The notes: generated by a model not told the origin, from the sequence alone. Counted from the stretch's first letter, positions 33,701-46,645 are shown. The stretch is 64,000 nt of DNA from Amphiura filiformis (GCF_039555335.1 NC_092628.1:70399706-70463705); one strand, 5' to 3'. Translations and numbers: made by a program.

Positions 33701-36700
33701 TATGGTTTTACCTCAGACTGGTAGAGATACACTGTTTCTAGAGTTGGTTACAAAGCATATTTATCATTGCATTAGTTGGAAAATCATCTGATGAAACTTG
33801 TGTGTTTGATAATATTTCAGTTCAGCCTTGAGAAAGAGGCATGCATGGTGATGGTAGTGTCAACTACTGGTGATGGGGAACCACCAGAGACAGCTACCAA
33901 GTTCTGGAGACGACTAAAGAAGAAAACCTTACCTGGTGATCATCTAGCTCATTTAAACTACGCTATATTAGGTAAATGTAAATTTCTTCTTTGTTTGTTA
34001 TTTTTGCTGAACCATGAAATGGTATCAGCCTATATGAGTGAATGTTACTAGCTTACTAGCTTACTAGGTTACGAGCTTACTAGCTTACTAGCTAACTGAC
34101 TAACCATTTGGTCTGAAATGGACATATCTCTAAATGCCACAAAGGTATGACGCCATGAGTGGTGTCCGGGTGGTGTCATATGAAAGAGGAAAACATAAAG
34201 AATATAATAAAAATATTTCCAAACGTCAGAGGTCATCCAGGGTCACAGGGGTCAAAAAGGTCATTTTAACCGAAAATGCTCGATTGAGCTTAAATTTAAA
34301 TGCAATGATCCTTATGATATTCTAAACATGTTTAAAACATTTAAAAATTTCTTTAAGGTCATAAAGGGGTCAAAGGTCAAGGTTTTCAAAATGCTCCAAT
34401 TGAGCTGAAATTAAAATGCAATGATCCTTATGACATTCTAAACATTTAAAAAATATTTTTGAATTCATTTAAGGTCATTAAGGGGTCATAAAGGGGTCAA
34501 AGGTCAAGTTTTTCAAAATGCTCCAATTGAGCTGAAATTTAAACGCAATGATCCTGATGACATTCTAAACATGTTGGAAATATTTTAAAATTCATTTAAG
34601 GTCATTAAGGGGCAATAAAGGGGTCAAAGGTCAAGTTTTCAAAATGCTTCAATTGAGCTGAAATTTAAATGCAATGATCCTTATGACATTCTTAACATGT
34701 TTTAAATATTTTAAAACTCATTTAAGGTCATTAAGGGGGTCATACTGTGACAGTGGTATAGGCCTACCACAATGTACTGCCGAAGCCACATGGTTCAGCT
34801 ATGGTGCGGTTATCGCTCTTGTTGTACTATAAAAGCCAATTATAACCATTTAGGTCATAGAAGGGGTCAAATATTACAAAGCTAGGACCAGGAGATCGAG
34901 AGAAGAATCAGAGCTACTGCATATTAAAGCAAGGAAAGGTGCATCCTTGTCATGTACTGTACAAATTGGAATACTCAGGGGAAAAGGAAAGAACAAAAAT
35001 GATAAATCAAAGACACTAGACTTGATAAGTTATTGTGGATGCGAATATTGATTGCAATTCATTGCTTTTTGTCCTGCCTTTGTGTTTAGGTCTTGGCGAC
35101 TCCAACTACAACAATTTTTGCAGGAATCCTAAGAATTTTGAGCAACGTTTTGAGGAGCTGGGAGCTAAACAATTCTACCCATCAGGGTTTGCTGATGATG
35201 CTGTAGGGTAGGTTTATCCTCTGTAGCACTTAGAGTGTATAATGAAGGGACACACAAAGATTTCCTAATTTTTTTCCTAATTGGTCAAATAATTGGAAAG
35301 TAACATAAATAGGTCAATTTAACATACTCTTTTCATAAGATAGCTAGTGTAATTCCTTTTGTATTATAGTATGTTGGCATATCACATAATCACTTCCTCA
35401 GTATTGTTATGTTGAGCATGATTGCCAAATTAAACTGCCGTGCTTACACACCGTTTCATTTTTGCTACACGCTTATTTCAACATTAAAACATTATTTCCA
35501 GCTGATTCACTGCAGGCGAGAAACTCTGTGAATATGCAGTATAAACACATACAAAATGAAGTGATATATGAAGAAAAGTTTGTATGATCTCTGCATGTCC
35601 CTTAAAATCAGAATGTCAAGTTTTGCAACAACACTGAACCCTGCATGAAATTAGAAATGGAGTGACAGCAACAGGTGCAGCATCAAGTGGTGGCTTAAGA
35701 TTCACTCCTAAATTTAAATTTCAAACACTACTGCTCTAGTATTCTGACTCATTTTGAAAGACATCTTGGGAAAGCCAGTAAGTTTATATCATTCATTGAA
35801 TGCCCTTTGATACCAAATGTCAATTTTATTTTCAATACATTACAAGATATCAATTAATATTATCTTGGATGATGGAGAGTTTGAATATCAGGATCTATGG
35901 TTTGAATCAGCACCATATAAATTGTAAGTCCAAGGCATTAACCTTTTCCCCCTGAGTTTGGTAGTGATGAAGGTGTGTATTTCATTTGAATTGCTTACCC
36001 TAACCTAATTCAGCAGAGCATACATATACTATGATCAGCTCTTAATAGGCGGGAATTATTCGGGTTTTTTTACTGCGCGAGTCAATAAAGTTCCAACTTA
36101 CGCACGCGTAAATTCACAAACCCACGCGTCATTCACGCAAAGCGCAGTTCGCGTAGGTGCTGCGCCTAGCTGTGTGTACGCCATTCTGTATTAATCCACG
36201 ATGTTATGAGTCCCGCCTATTACGAGCTGATCAGAGTATACATGTATACACATAAGTGTACAAGGGCAGCTTTTTGGCATGCTTTCGGCAAAAACTTTTA
36301 AAGGCACTCCTTCTAAAGTGTAATTTTGGACACATTCTTTAGCATGTGATTGGCTTTGTGCCCTAGCATGAATTAACCAAATTGCCTTGAAAATGGGTGC
36401 CCTTACAAAACGAATTTAAATCTCGTAGGGTATTTGATGTGATAATTTCTCTTTGAATTACAGGTTGGAAGTTGTTGTTGAGCCTTGGATTGATGGTTTA
36501 TGGCCTGTACTACGGAAACAATTGGGTCTGAGTAACAGTGATTGCACGTCTAATGGTGTTATGGAGCCTACAGAAAACAAAGCCATTACACAATCTACAG
36601 GAGATGACAGCGATTCCGGTACCGATGTAGATAATCCATATGGACACAGAAAATCACATCAAGATGCTGAAAAAAGAACTTCACCAGATGTGAAAACCCA

Positions 36701-39700
36701 AACAGAAGTAGCCACAAGGACTATTAGTAATGATAACAGGACTAACCCAACAACTTTAAATAATGACACTGAAAACGATAAAGCAGATGCAAATCAAACT
36801 AGCACTGACAGTAGGACATCATCTCTAACACAGGATTCATTAAGAACTAGCCAATCTGAGGGTGAAACTGTTGTTGATTCTACACAGGATAAAGGCCCCT
36901 CGTTGACTTGTTCAGTGCCACCTTTGTCTGAGAGTGGATTGACTTTGCCTCTCTTACCACCAGCATATCTTGAAGTGCAATATCATAAGGATCTAGTAAT
37001 GGTAATTAGCAGGTTTTGTTTTCTGTAATTTTATCTTGGAGTTTACATTGGCGAGTGCAAAAGAACAAACTCTGTATTTGACTTCAATTATAAAGAAAAG
37101 TATGCATGTCACTACCTCATTCCATTATGCTGCATATATCCTTTTACTGGAAGTTGGTTTATAGCATGGCAAAGTGTAAACATGTGTCCCTCCTTTAGAG
37201 AGACTTTGACATTATTTGCTACCACAAGTTCTTTCATTCCCAGAGAGTTCACATGTTTTCAATGTTTACCCACTTATTGTACAATGTAGGCCTATGATCT
37301 TGTCATACATGGCATAAAAAAGTTCAGATCGGGTTTTTGGCTACATATAAACCATGTCTGTATGAGTACACCTGGAATAAGAACAAATAAGTTTGAAATA
37401 ATTTTTCACTGGTAATGCCATTTTCTTCAACATCAAAGAGTGTTACTAAATGTAGGGAGAATTGCAACCTATTTAGTTATTTGATGAGTGTAAGATGATA
37501 TTGAGCCTGAAAATTAAAATGTGCTAAGGCAACAAAAAAAGCCCTGTTCAATGGGTCCGACCAACCTAGAATTTGCGTTTTGGAGAATTTTTTTTTAATT
37601 TTGCTGAAATCAAAACTGAAAATGTTTAGAAAATATGTTCAGTATGTTCAGATTTTGGTGAAATTAAGCTCCAAATTATGCGCTGCTTTCTTTTTTATAT
37701 CACTGTTTTCTTTCTTTGTGTACTAAATTGAATCTGGTGGTTTTATTTACAGAGTCCAGACCAACTCGCCCTTCAAGGAAGTGCTAGTTACCCATCGGCT
37801 CAATCAGCTGTTTCCATGGCAACCATTGTATCAGCTACTAAATTAACCAGAGATGATGCTGTCAAAACAGCCTTGGACTTGGAGCTGGATATTTCAGTAA
37901 GTTCCTTGGAAAGTTTCCGATTCAAATCTTGACCATTTCTGTGGGATGGATATATTCCACTTACACTAAAGCTTACACGTTTGCATATCATGATCACAGT
38001 AATACATTCTACAAATGTAATTACAGGGAAGCCTACAAATGCTGGCAGAGAAGAATGACACTCTCTTGCACTGGTTAACACCCCCTGTTCCTGAGCAACA
38101 TAGAGGGGATTTTGTGACCCTTTATGAGTATGAGACAAAGCTTTGTTGCAAAATCCGCCAATCAGATAAGCGGTCTGTTGTTTTGATTGTTGAAGAGAGT
38201 GCCATGCTTCTGTCAGCAAATGTAGCTTTTTGTAGTAATGAGATGATATCCTCTTGTTTTGCCATAGACATCCAATACTCGACTGAAATGTCATGCAGTC
38301 ATCTTTTTGTAATAAAATCTAATCCAATCAGGCCAAAGGAGACAATATTGACAATTGAGTCATCATGTTTTCCTCCCTAGTGTTTCCTGAAGCTCAATTT
38401 CATAATTGCTGACTTTGGCCTGGATGGAACAGATAGCATCAAATATTGGTGCAAAAATTGCAACTACCTGCAACTTTTCAAAGCAGTGGCATTTCACTTT
38501 TGGTCAATGTTTTCAAACATCATCAAAATAAAAATATTCTACAATGCTCTGTTATTAGTTACCAATCATGATTCCTTGTTTGCAAACTTTAATTAGTAGC
38601 ATACACTCAGACACATATATATTTCACTCATCTTCTCACAGGATGCACCCATTGACTACCAACCAGGGGATGCCTTCAGCATCATTTGCCCTAACCCATC
38701 CACAGAAGTTGATCTCCTGATACAGAGACTTGGACTCATTGAGCAAGCAGATAATGTGTTCTCTCTCCAACTCATTGCCAATACCAAAAAGAGAAGGGCA
38801 ACTATACCTGATTACATACCAAAGACTTGTACTGTAAGACATGCGTTGACCCACTGCTGTGATATCAGAACACCAATGAAAAAGGTAATACAAACAATTT
38901 TTCACTTCAGTACTTCTAGATCTTGTCACATGCTGAGGCTCACACTGACAGATCATAATTATGTGAACATGCCAATCCTTCTAGTTTCAGTCATTTCTGT
39001 TGCCGCAGACACATTTCAAATTCAGAAACTTGCAGAGAGGCAATTCATTCAATTTTCTACACTACAAGACCACACCTTGAACTGTACTTATTGATTCGTC
39101 CAGGCGCTGTTAAGAATATTTGGGATCCAAAATGGGACACATTTGTTGCCTTGATGAGAAGTGACAAGTCATGCTCAATTCTTATACATACCTTGAGGAA
39201 CATTGGAATGGGTAATGGATCTTACTTGTGCAACCAACCATGAGCATTTGCATCATGTACCTATTACATTAAAAAAAATATAGAAACTTAGCCATAAACA
39301 TGTTTGTTTATCAATGTTTGTGTGTACTTCCTGGATCATTGCAGGCTGTTTTGAGAATGCTGGTGGAACATACCGAAAATGCAAGAGAAAAACGTCGCCT
39401 GCAAGAGCTGTGCAGCAAACAGGGTATAAATGACTATGGTGCCTTCATCAGGGAAGGATGTTTATCTATATTGGATGTCTTGATAGCATTTCCATCATGT
39501 AACCCTCCATTGGGAAGGTTGTTAGAACATTTACCAAGATTGCTACCAAGACCTTACTCAATATCAAGGTGAGTGCATTGCAAGAAAACAAAATCTTTGA
39601 AATTTTAATTGGAAAATAATGTTTTGATTGATATTGCCCACTGGTATTATGTGAACATTGTTATGTTGGGGTGATGATAAACTTGAAGTCGTTAGGACTT

Positions 39701-42700
39701 GAATAATTCTTCATAATAGGGAATGAGGACACAAATGTTCAAAATTAATATCATCACGTTAGGAAATCACAAACATGCAGTTTTAGTAAACTCTAGTTTG
39801 ATTTATATTCTATAACCTCCACAACCCATTTTTCAGAATCGCGCACTTTCATTTGTTGAACATGTCACATGAAAGACCTTAAATTGCAATAGAGTGGCCA
39901 AGGCAATGAATTTAATGTTGTTCTCGCACAACCGCGCACAGCTAAGCATGATGCAGTAAGCACCGTAACACATTCTACGCAACGCATTATTGGGTGTAAT
40001 AAGGATATTGCATTACCCTTTATTTCTGTAATAAAGTGTTGTACCAAAGAAATTCAGACAATTAAATGTAAAAACTTAATTTCATATTTTTGTAATGTTT
40101 TCCTTGTGGTATTCTTTTCTTACATCTCAAGATATATTTTTCTTCTTTGTATTTCTTTACACAGTTCACCTCTAGTTGACCCAAAAAGATTGCACTTTGT
40201 ATTCAACATTATTGAGTTCCCTCACAGCTATGGAAGGGCAATGGCAAGACAGGGTGTGTGTACAGGGTGGCTAAACCATAAGACGCAACCAATACAGCAA
40301 CAAGTCAGCACAGATGTCAAAGGTCAAGATGTTGAAATGAATATGGCTGCCTTATCTATATCTGAAAAGATCAAGGTATGTTTTAACTGTGGCTAGATCT
40401 CAATGTTACTTAATTATTTTTTTTGAGGTAATAAGACAATTTATTGGTGGAGGGGAAGGAAAGAAGGGAGTGGTTTTGACACACAAACAGTGACAGTGCA
40501 TCATGGGGGGAGCATCTTTCTGTGCCTATATGTGCTATTGCATGATGATGCAGTCGCATCATGTGGGATATGTGTGCTGACAGTTGATTGGTATTGTAGC
40601 TTTATGTGGCTTCAGGTCCTGTTAGGGTTAGCTTACATTCGCCACTAATTTGTTCTAATTTACATGCTTTATAATTATGATGCTGCTGGCATCACTATTA
40701 GTACTATGCACCTCAGCGTTTGCATTACAGTTTGCACCTCATACTAAGCTCTTGCCTCAAGTACAGCAGGAATGGTCCGTTGTCCTGTGAATGTCAGTGT
40801 TAGTAATTTTATTCAAACCTCTGTGAGACCTAATCCGTAACCTCAAAGTTTTACTTTGTTAGAGTGCTCTATTGTCAAATAATCAACAGCTTGCATTGTT
40901 AAACTTTAACTTAAAGGTTATTAAATTGCAATTCATAACCTCATTAATAAACGCGATGCGTGCGATCCAATTACATTTAGTTATTTGTGAAAACGCGAAC
41001 GCAAATCGAGGTCATTAATATCTCACAATTGACCGCAAAATGCGTAAATGTTCCAATGTCGCACACAATTGACCGGCGTTTGCGTGTTGTTGTCGTCGAA
41101 CAAACTCTGCTGCGCTGGCTGTCGATTTGGATTGCGGCGCTTCCATATTTGGACAGATTGTGATACGCGCTTTTGTTATTGGTCGTCCTGTTTTAGCCTG
41201 ATCGATTTTTGGAAAGGGAAGATATAAAAATCATCTATTTTTATAAACTTTTGAGCAAAATTTTGTGTTATTTTGTAAGGTGAAGAGATTACAGTGACGG
41301 TTATGAATGAGGTTAATAACTTTGCATCGGTAATTTGTCGGGCATTGTGAAAAATCTAAACATTTTGCTTTGGACCTCGGAATATCCCTCGGGGCTGCGC
41401 CCCTCGGGATATTCCTTGGTTCCAAAGGCAAATGTTTAGATTTTTCACAATGCCCTCCAAATAACCGATGCGCAGTTATTAACCTCTAAATGATAATACA
41501 TGTACAAGTTGCTTTTCAAAGAAAGAGGTAGCATTTGGACATTTTATATGTTGAAGGGTCACATAAAGAAGGAATTCAACATAAGACAGCTACCCAAGTA
41601 GCCCTGAAACACAATTAAATATCCAAATGATCTATGAAAGGTGTAAGTGACAGATGAAAGTAAAAGCATGGGCATCCTAACCATGCTAACCCATAATCCA
41701 AAGATGTTGTACCAATGACTGACAAGGTAGATTACCTTTCACAAAACCTGCCAGGTTAAGGGATGGGGTATGAATGTTTGGACAGTATTTATTGTGGGAC
41801 ATTAGAGCACATCAGACATATCAAATTGCATTCTGAATAGGAAGAATGTCCTTCTAATATCAAATAATTTTGATTTTTTGAAATTCGCAATGTAATACAC
41901 ATTTTATGGCAAATGATTAAAAATTGTGGGATGAACAGCCGATGATCAATTGAAAATGTTGACCTTTCGTATTGAAGATATGGATTTTTGTTCCCAAAAC
42001 ACACACACACAAAATAGGTCTTTTTGGGAAAAAAATCCATATCCTCAATATGAAAGGTCAAAATTTTCAATTGATCGTCGGCTTTTCCTCCCGGCTACAT
42101 ACTCTTTAAGAATATATCATTAGATTTATGAAATTTACTTCGAGGACTGTTATATATCAAAAATGTGAAAAATATCAAATTTTAATAATTTGTCATAAAA
42201 TTTGTATTACATTGTGAATTTCAAAAAATGAAAATTATTTTATGTCAGAAAGACATTCTTCGTATCAGAATGCAATTCGATATGTCTGATGTGCTCTCAT
42301 GTCCCACAAAAAATACTGTCGAAACACTCATTCCAGATCCCTTAATTGAACCTGAAAAAGTTACATATTAAACACCTGATAATATCCTGCTTTATTATTA
42401 TTTATTTCAACAGGTTTTGATCTTTGCTCGGACAAATACTCACTTCCGTCTCCCAGAGGATCCATCAACGCCCATCATTATGATTGGACCAGGTACTGGA
42501 GTAGCACCATTCATAGGGTTCTTAGAACATAGAGAAATGCAACTCAACAAGGTAGCAGAGAATGGTGATGACACCATCAAGTTTGCTCCATCATGGCTAT
42601 TCTTTGGATGTAGACATAAGGAGCGTGATTTCTTATATAGGTGAGGTTTTTGCTTTGTATGTGACTGAAAGTTTGTTTGTGTGTATGTGTGGGGGAGGGT

Positions 42701-44633
42701 GTATGAGGGTGGTTTTGTTTTTTGCTTGTTTGTATATTTTTGGTTGCACCATGCAGATACATGCTTGGGTTCTGACACGATCAGACTCAAACAAAATGCT
42801 CAAGTCAGACTAAAACTCTTATATGTGACCATCCACCACGAAGTGGTAGTAAAGTCGGCCCAAGGTCATTTTCTTTTTATTACAGATTTTGAAAGAGTGC
42901 ACTTTCAGCTTCAAAATGACACCTCAACCAGCTTCATCGGACATCTGGAAGTGGAAGTTATGGTTCATCAAAGATCAAATTCCTAATATATTTTACATAG
43001 AAATCCATCTACTGTTTTTGATTGTATCTCAAAATGGAAAATGCCGACTTTACGACCAGTTTGTGGTGGATGGGCACATATAAGTATGCTGGCCTAGAGA
43101 AAGAAAAGAGAGAAACATATCTGAAGAGAAAGATCATGGAAAATAAGGCCAATCCCAACAAATCAAGTGAATAATTTGCTGTCACCTTTTGGGTTAAGAT
43201 TAAGGAAATTCTTAATTCAATCCCAACTGCTACTATAGGCTGGAGGTTAGAAGGGATTTTAACTGTGGAATTATGACACTATGTAACTGAATAATATAGT
43301 TAAGAAAATATCAGTGACACTAATTAACAAATTCCAAGTAATTCCTATATCTTTATAAGTCAGTAATTACTTTGTATTCCATGTATGATATTTGTAAAGT
43401 GTTTCCAAAAACAAGTTCCCTAAGCTGAAATTTGACTTCACATTATTGCTTATCACTAAAAAGTGTCATTCTAGTTTCATTATTTATTGCTGTATTCCTA
43501 TTCCTGTTTACAGGCACAAGCTAGAGCATTTTGTCAAGACTGGAGCACTCTCAAGGCTACATGTGAGCTTTTCAAGGGATGCCACCAATGGTACAATAGC
43601 ACCAAAGTATGTTCAGGATAATTTGAGGCTTCATAGTACAGATGTGTTGGATCTACTTCTGGAGAAGAAAGCTATTCTCTATGTGTGTGGGTAGGTATTG
43701 TAACATCTTTTGTAAGTCAGATTGCAAGTGTATTAGGTATGGGAGTTCACAGTTAAATTACTATCCTTTTAAATGTATGTTTACATGGGTGTTTGCACCA
43801 TAACCCAGTTGCTTTATTCAGGGTTGCTCCTAATGGTCTAGTGGTGTGGTCTGGTGAGTGTTTTGTAGGCTGAAGATTTGAGCTCAGTTGGACAGGGATG
43901 CATGTTTCTGTGCACCATACCAAGCTTTAGTCAATGATAAAACACGTCTGCTTTGTATTCTGCCATGTAAACAGTGTGTCAAGGTCGTTGTTGTAAAAGT
44001 TCTGTGTCCTCAGCACTTTCAATTTTCCTGTGCGCAACACAGTCATTTGTAGCAAATATAAAGCTATGGTATGACATCACAGGTTATGAGCACTTTTTAC
44101 CTCGGAAATCATTAGAGATAACAGCCAATTATAGCCGAGTACAAATATACAGCTGTTATATTTATTTAATCTGGGACTGAACACTAAACTTGACCTTTGT
44201 GGTCTTGGTCAACAGCCAGAGATTACTTTGATAGTCTATTAAGCCATTATGCAAACTAAACCAGCACTGGGATGCAAAAGCATAGCACCTTCTTGCTAGA
44301 TACATAGTGTTATTGTACTTTCAGACAGGACTGATTTATGTTACAAAAGGTCAATTTGGTGAATTTTGGGCAAAATCTAAAACTAAATTTTGAGTGCACA
44401 CTAATGTATTCAGTAATCAGTGATATTGTGATTGCTGGTTTGATTAACAAAATGTATGCATTGTTTATCTGTTCCATTTGTTGTACAGAGATGCCAAGAA
44501 TATGGCCAGGAATGTGAATGAGACTTTGCTGGAACTTATTGGAAAGCACACAGGAAAGGGAGCATATGATGCCACCCTCATCCTAGCCAAACTAAGGGAA
44601 GAAAAACGCTATCGTGAGGATATATGGACTTGA
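30715..44633 (+). CDS. MTRR: Methionine synthase reductase (11 coding exons, complete)
   Basis: Diflavin reductase that passes electrons from NADPH through FAD and FMN to reactivate cob(II)alamin methionine synthase. ATG at 30728; a splice acceptor at 30713-30714 implies an upstream untranslated exon. Coding exons: 30728-30874, 33821-33971, 35090-35207, 36464-37001, 37753-37896, 38642-38884, 39345-39568, 40165-40375, 42414-42640, 43514-43690, 44489-44633. They total 2325 nt, 774 aa, all phases consistent; human MTRR is about 698 aa. FMN domain: [43 protein letters not shown] domain: RPYSIS (R-x-Y-S) and [12 protein letters not shown] domain: [51 protein letters not shown], with a C-terminal DIWT (human DIWS). 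The linker in exon 4 (about 150-300) is Ser/Thr/Asn/Asp-rich and longer than in vertebrates. Introns carry many repeats. Confidence 0.95.
30913..31200 (+). mobile_element. LINE 3' fragment in MTRR intron 1
   Basis: A short open stretch encodes [20 protein letters not shown] and [12 protein letters not shown], the usual C-terminal end of many invertebrate LINE pol proteins. It is followed by a 3' tail with CTTCCTGACATACGCAAGAAGAAGAA, typical of the same elements (tail at about 31171-31197). 5'-truncated to under 300 bp and dead. Confidence 0.65.
31480..31605. repeat. Short palindrome with telomere-like core (MTRR intron 1)
   Basis: TCAGTCAGAAACACCGTCAA is mirrored by ACGGTGTTTCGGACTGACGG. Around the centre are GGGTTAGG and ACCCTAACCCTAAC, two to three telomere-type units. 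Too short to be a telomere relic on its own. Confidence 0.5.
31651..32437. mobile_element. hAT-like element with TAGTGACTGACCGAT ends and perfect 8-bp TSD
   Basis: Ends TAGTGACTGACCGATCAG and CTGATCGGTCAGTCTCTA are inverted repeats. The flanks 31643-31650 and 32438-32445 are both TAATTATT. Subterminal ATCGGCCGAT-type repeats occur at both sides. An internal tandem pair of about 65 bp starts at 31988 and 32053 (TTGAGTTTTGCA(G/C)ACGGCCC). Non-coding, in MTRR intron 1. Confidence 0.8.
32804..33254. mobile_element. C-run foldback element (MTRR intron 1)
   Basis: GTATCCCCGGTGGTGAATTC at left and AATTCACCACCCGGGGTAC at right. The interior is a degenerate array of TGCCAAAAATC(T/G)TTGCCCCCC units. 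A related fragment lies at 54880-54975. Directly abuts the next foldback at 33257. Confidence 0.7.
33257..33682. mobile_element. Near-perfect long foldback (MTRR intron 1)
   Basis: ATAATTCTCGCTATT and AATAGCGAGAATTAT at the ends, then paired blocks GGGCGCCGCCAGCGGTTTGC, CATGGTAATA/TATTACCATG, TAGGAACACGTGACAATATT and so on, so about 200 bp of each half can pair. CGTGATGTATCATGGGAAAA is tandemly doubled in the left arm. Non-coding. Confidence 0.8.
34047..34095. repeat. Short CTTACTAG microsatellite
   Basis: Six or so degenerate units of (AG)CTTACTAG in a row just downstream of MTRR exon 2. Confidence 0.7.
34245..34740. repeat. Minisatellite, about four units of 115-127 bp (MTRR intron 2)
   Basis: The word AATGCTC(C)(A)ATTGAGCT begins at about 34275, 34390, 34517 and 34643. 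Each unit continues with TGCAATGATCCTTATGACAT and AAGGTCATTAAGGGGTCA. Non-coding. Confidence 0.75.
36032..36233. mobile_element. MITE (MTRR intron 3)
   Basis: TGATCAGCTCTTAATAGGCGGG at left is inverted at right (CCCGCCTATTACGAGCTGATCA); quoted arms are 36032-36053 and 36212-36233. Interior GC-rich with CACGCGT motifs. Confidence 0.65.
41309..41487. mobile_element. Near-complete hairpin MITE (MTRR intron 8)
   Basis: GAGGTTAATAAC...CATCGGT on the left pairs with ACCGATG...GTTATTAACCTC on the right. The arms run through GGCATTGTGAAAAATCTAAA almost to the loop at CCTCGGGGCTGCGCCCCTCGG. About 180 bp, non-coding. Confidence 0.75.
41756..42345. mobile_element. TTAA-bounded long foldback, family C copy 2
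   Basis: Begins TTAAGGGATGGGGTATGAAT and ends CCAGATCCCTTAA. Same paired blocks as 20475-21146, with a CACACACACA insertion at the loop. It ends about 70 bp upstream of MTRR exon 9, close to the branch-point region of that intron. Confidence 0.8.
42821..43081. mobile_element. MITE with ATATGTGAC-type ends (MTRR intron 9)
   Basis: ATATGTGACCATCCACCACG at left and TGGTGGATGGGCACATAT at right, with inner GTAAAGTCGGC/GCCGACTTTAC. Non-coding. Confidence 0.7.
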
Positions 44634-44783
44634 AGGATGTTACACGTACAACGGTGATGCTAACATGAACAAGAATGGAAATGAAGTAGATGCTTATATT
44701 CATTGATATATTTTATTTACTGTTATACTGGTAAATCGGTGCTAAGTATTTGGTATTTTGATACAACAAAAACTCATCAGAGA

Positions 44784-45219
44784 CAGTAGCGTAGCCAGCT
44801 TTGGGGCAGGGGGGGCAGACTGCCCCCTGACAAAAAATGAAAGAAAAAAGTGCCCCTCTGCCCAAAAATGAAAGAGAAAATCTGGAGGGGGGAAAGGAAA
44901 AGAAAAAGGGCAAAGAGCCCCTTTTCTATCAAAATTCACCCTGATCATGGGCCAAAATAGTGTAAAATACAATTTTTTTGCGCGCTGCGCACGCACATAG
45001 TCTCAATAAATCCATTTTTATCCCGATCATGGGCAAAAATAGTGTCAAAATCAAACTTTTTGCATGCTACGCACGCATATCATCCCAATAAAGCCTTTTT
45101 GGAAGCTCAAAGACATGTACAGTCTCTCTAAAAAACAAAAATTGCATGATGTTTTTTTCAGGTGTACCCCTGAAATTTTATTTTGCCACCCCTGACCAAG
45201 AAAGCTGGCTGCGCCGCTG
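44784..45219. mobile_element. hAT-like element just downstream of MTRR, perfect 8-bp TSD
   Basis: Ends CAGTAGCGTAGCCAGCTTT and AAAGCTGGCTGCGCCGCTG. The flanks 44776-44783 and 45220-45227 are both ATCAGAGA. Internal repeated words (CCGATCATGGGCAAAAATAGTGT and a near copy) span 44940-45050. Starts about 150 bp after the stop codon, so it probably lies in the MTRR 3' untranslated region. Confidence 0.85.
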
Positions 45220-45227
45220 ATCAGAGA

Positions 45228-46645
45228 ATAGATTTATCAAGTTTACTCATTACAATAATTACATATCAAGTAAAAGTTTCTGAAACGTGAAAAAACACAC
45301 AAACTCAGCAGTGAATAGATTCATAAGACTTTTATACAAATATCAAATTAACAAATTTAATTTTTGAATATTTGAAACACACACACCTATTTATAAACAC
45401 ACACACCCCGGACAGAGATACACCACTTTGCTTTTTATTACCAACTGGGGACTCTTACATCTGAGTTTTATTTACCTTACCATGGACTCTTTTTAAGTTT
45501 TTGCTACTCGCGTACAACAGAAAATACACAGCTAACTGCACTCGTTGCTTATATCCATGGTTCCTGTGCATCCAGTGTTGCACACAGACATCTCATATGT
45601 GTATCCTCATTTCCCTGTGTTTACAAACACACACCCAAAACCACCCCGTAACATGTGATTTTATTGTCAGATGTATTACATTGGTTTGAAAAAATCAAAA
45701 AGAATAAAACTTTTTGGACTTATATTTCATGGAATTAAATTAAGAGCAAGTGTTATTTTACTAGTCACAAACATGAGATTTTAATGGCTAGATAGAACGT
45801 GTGAGGTAATGTCGTTAGACATGCCCTGATTATATTGTGCTGAGTATTTATCTTGCATTTGTAAACAATACTAAGGACATTTTCTGTCCTTATTCAGCTG
45901 ATATGCCTTGCATATATTTTAATATCAAACGTTTTATTATAGTTATTGATTGACTTTGGTGATGTTTAATCAGAAGATAATTGAGTTTAGATCATTGGAG
46001 CAAAATGATGATGAATGCAGCACTTTTTACACTTGTGACACCCTTATTGAACCACAGTTTAGTTAAAAGTTTTCAAAAACTGAAGCATAAATATTACTTC
46101 AGTATATATATACTTAGTACAATTATATGTGTGTGATAATATGTCCTAATATATTATTATTAAAGTGTGTTGTTTCAAAGGAAGCATGAGAGTGCTTGAT
46201 TTGGGATATTAATATGTAGGGTTATCTATCATTCATGATGGTGAATGACAATTTTTGCAGGCAGCGGTTCATTCATGGTTAAATGTAAATTTACAATATC
46301 TGACATGATCAAGACAAAGGAGTCCTTTGTTTGCTAAAATTGGATTTTGATATATGGCCAATGTAGAAGTATTGATTTCATATTCAATTTTACATTAGAA
46401 AAGTAAGTATATCTGTTGGTATATCTGAAAGTCTAATATCAAGAAGACTAGCCAAAGAGGCAAAAATATGAAATAATGAATGAACATTACATTGAATTTG
46501 TGTTACAAATGACTCGCATGGCTTGATTATCTCCTGTAATTATGTGTAAATGACACAGAATTATTTGCTTCAGTATGCAAAGCAATGTACTAACATGGTC
46601 AAGTTTGCTTTCAGTCAGAAGGAACTGAAAGCAGTTGTTCATACT
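45228..46645. other. No gene seen; possible MTRR 3' UTR and spacer
   Basis: AT-rich with CA-rich stretches (45378-45415). An AATAAA at 45703-45708 is one candidate polyadenylation signal for MTRR, not the only one. Confidence 0.35.

Noticed and set aside
34245-34740. CRISPR-like array
   Set aside because: Contiguous 115-127 bp units without spacers in a eukaryotic intron; an ordinary minisatellite.
37800-38294. 164-residue open frame on the minus strand
   Set aside because: Antisense to MTRR exon 5 and its intron; no splice or domain support.
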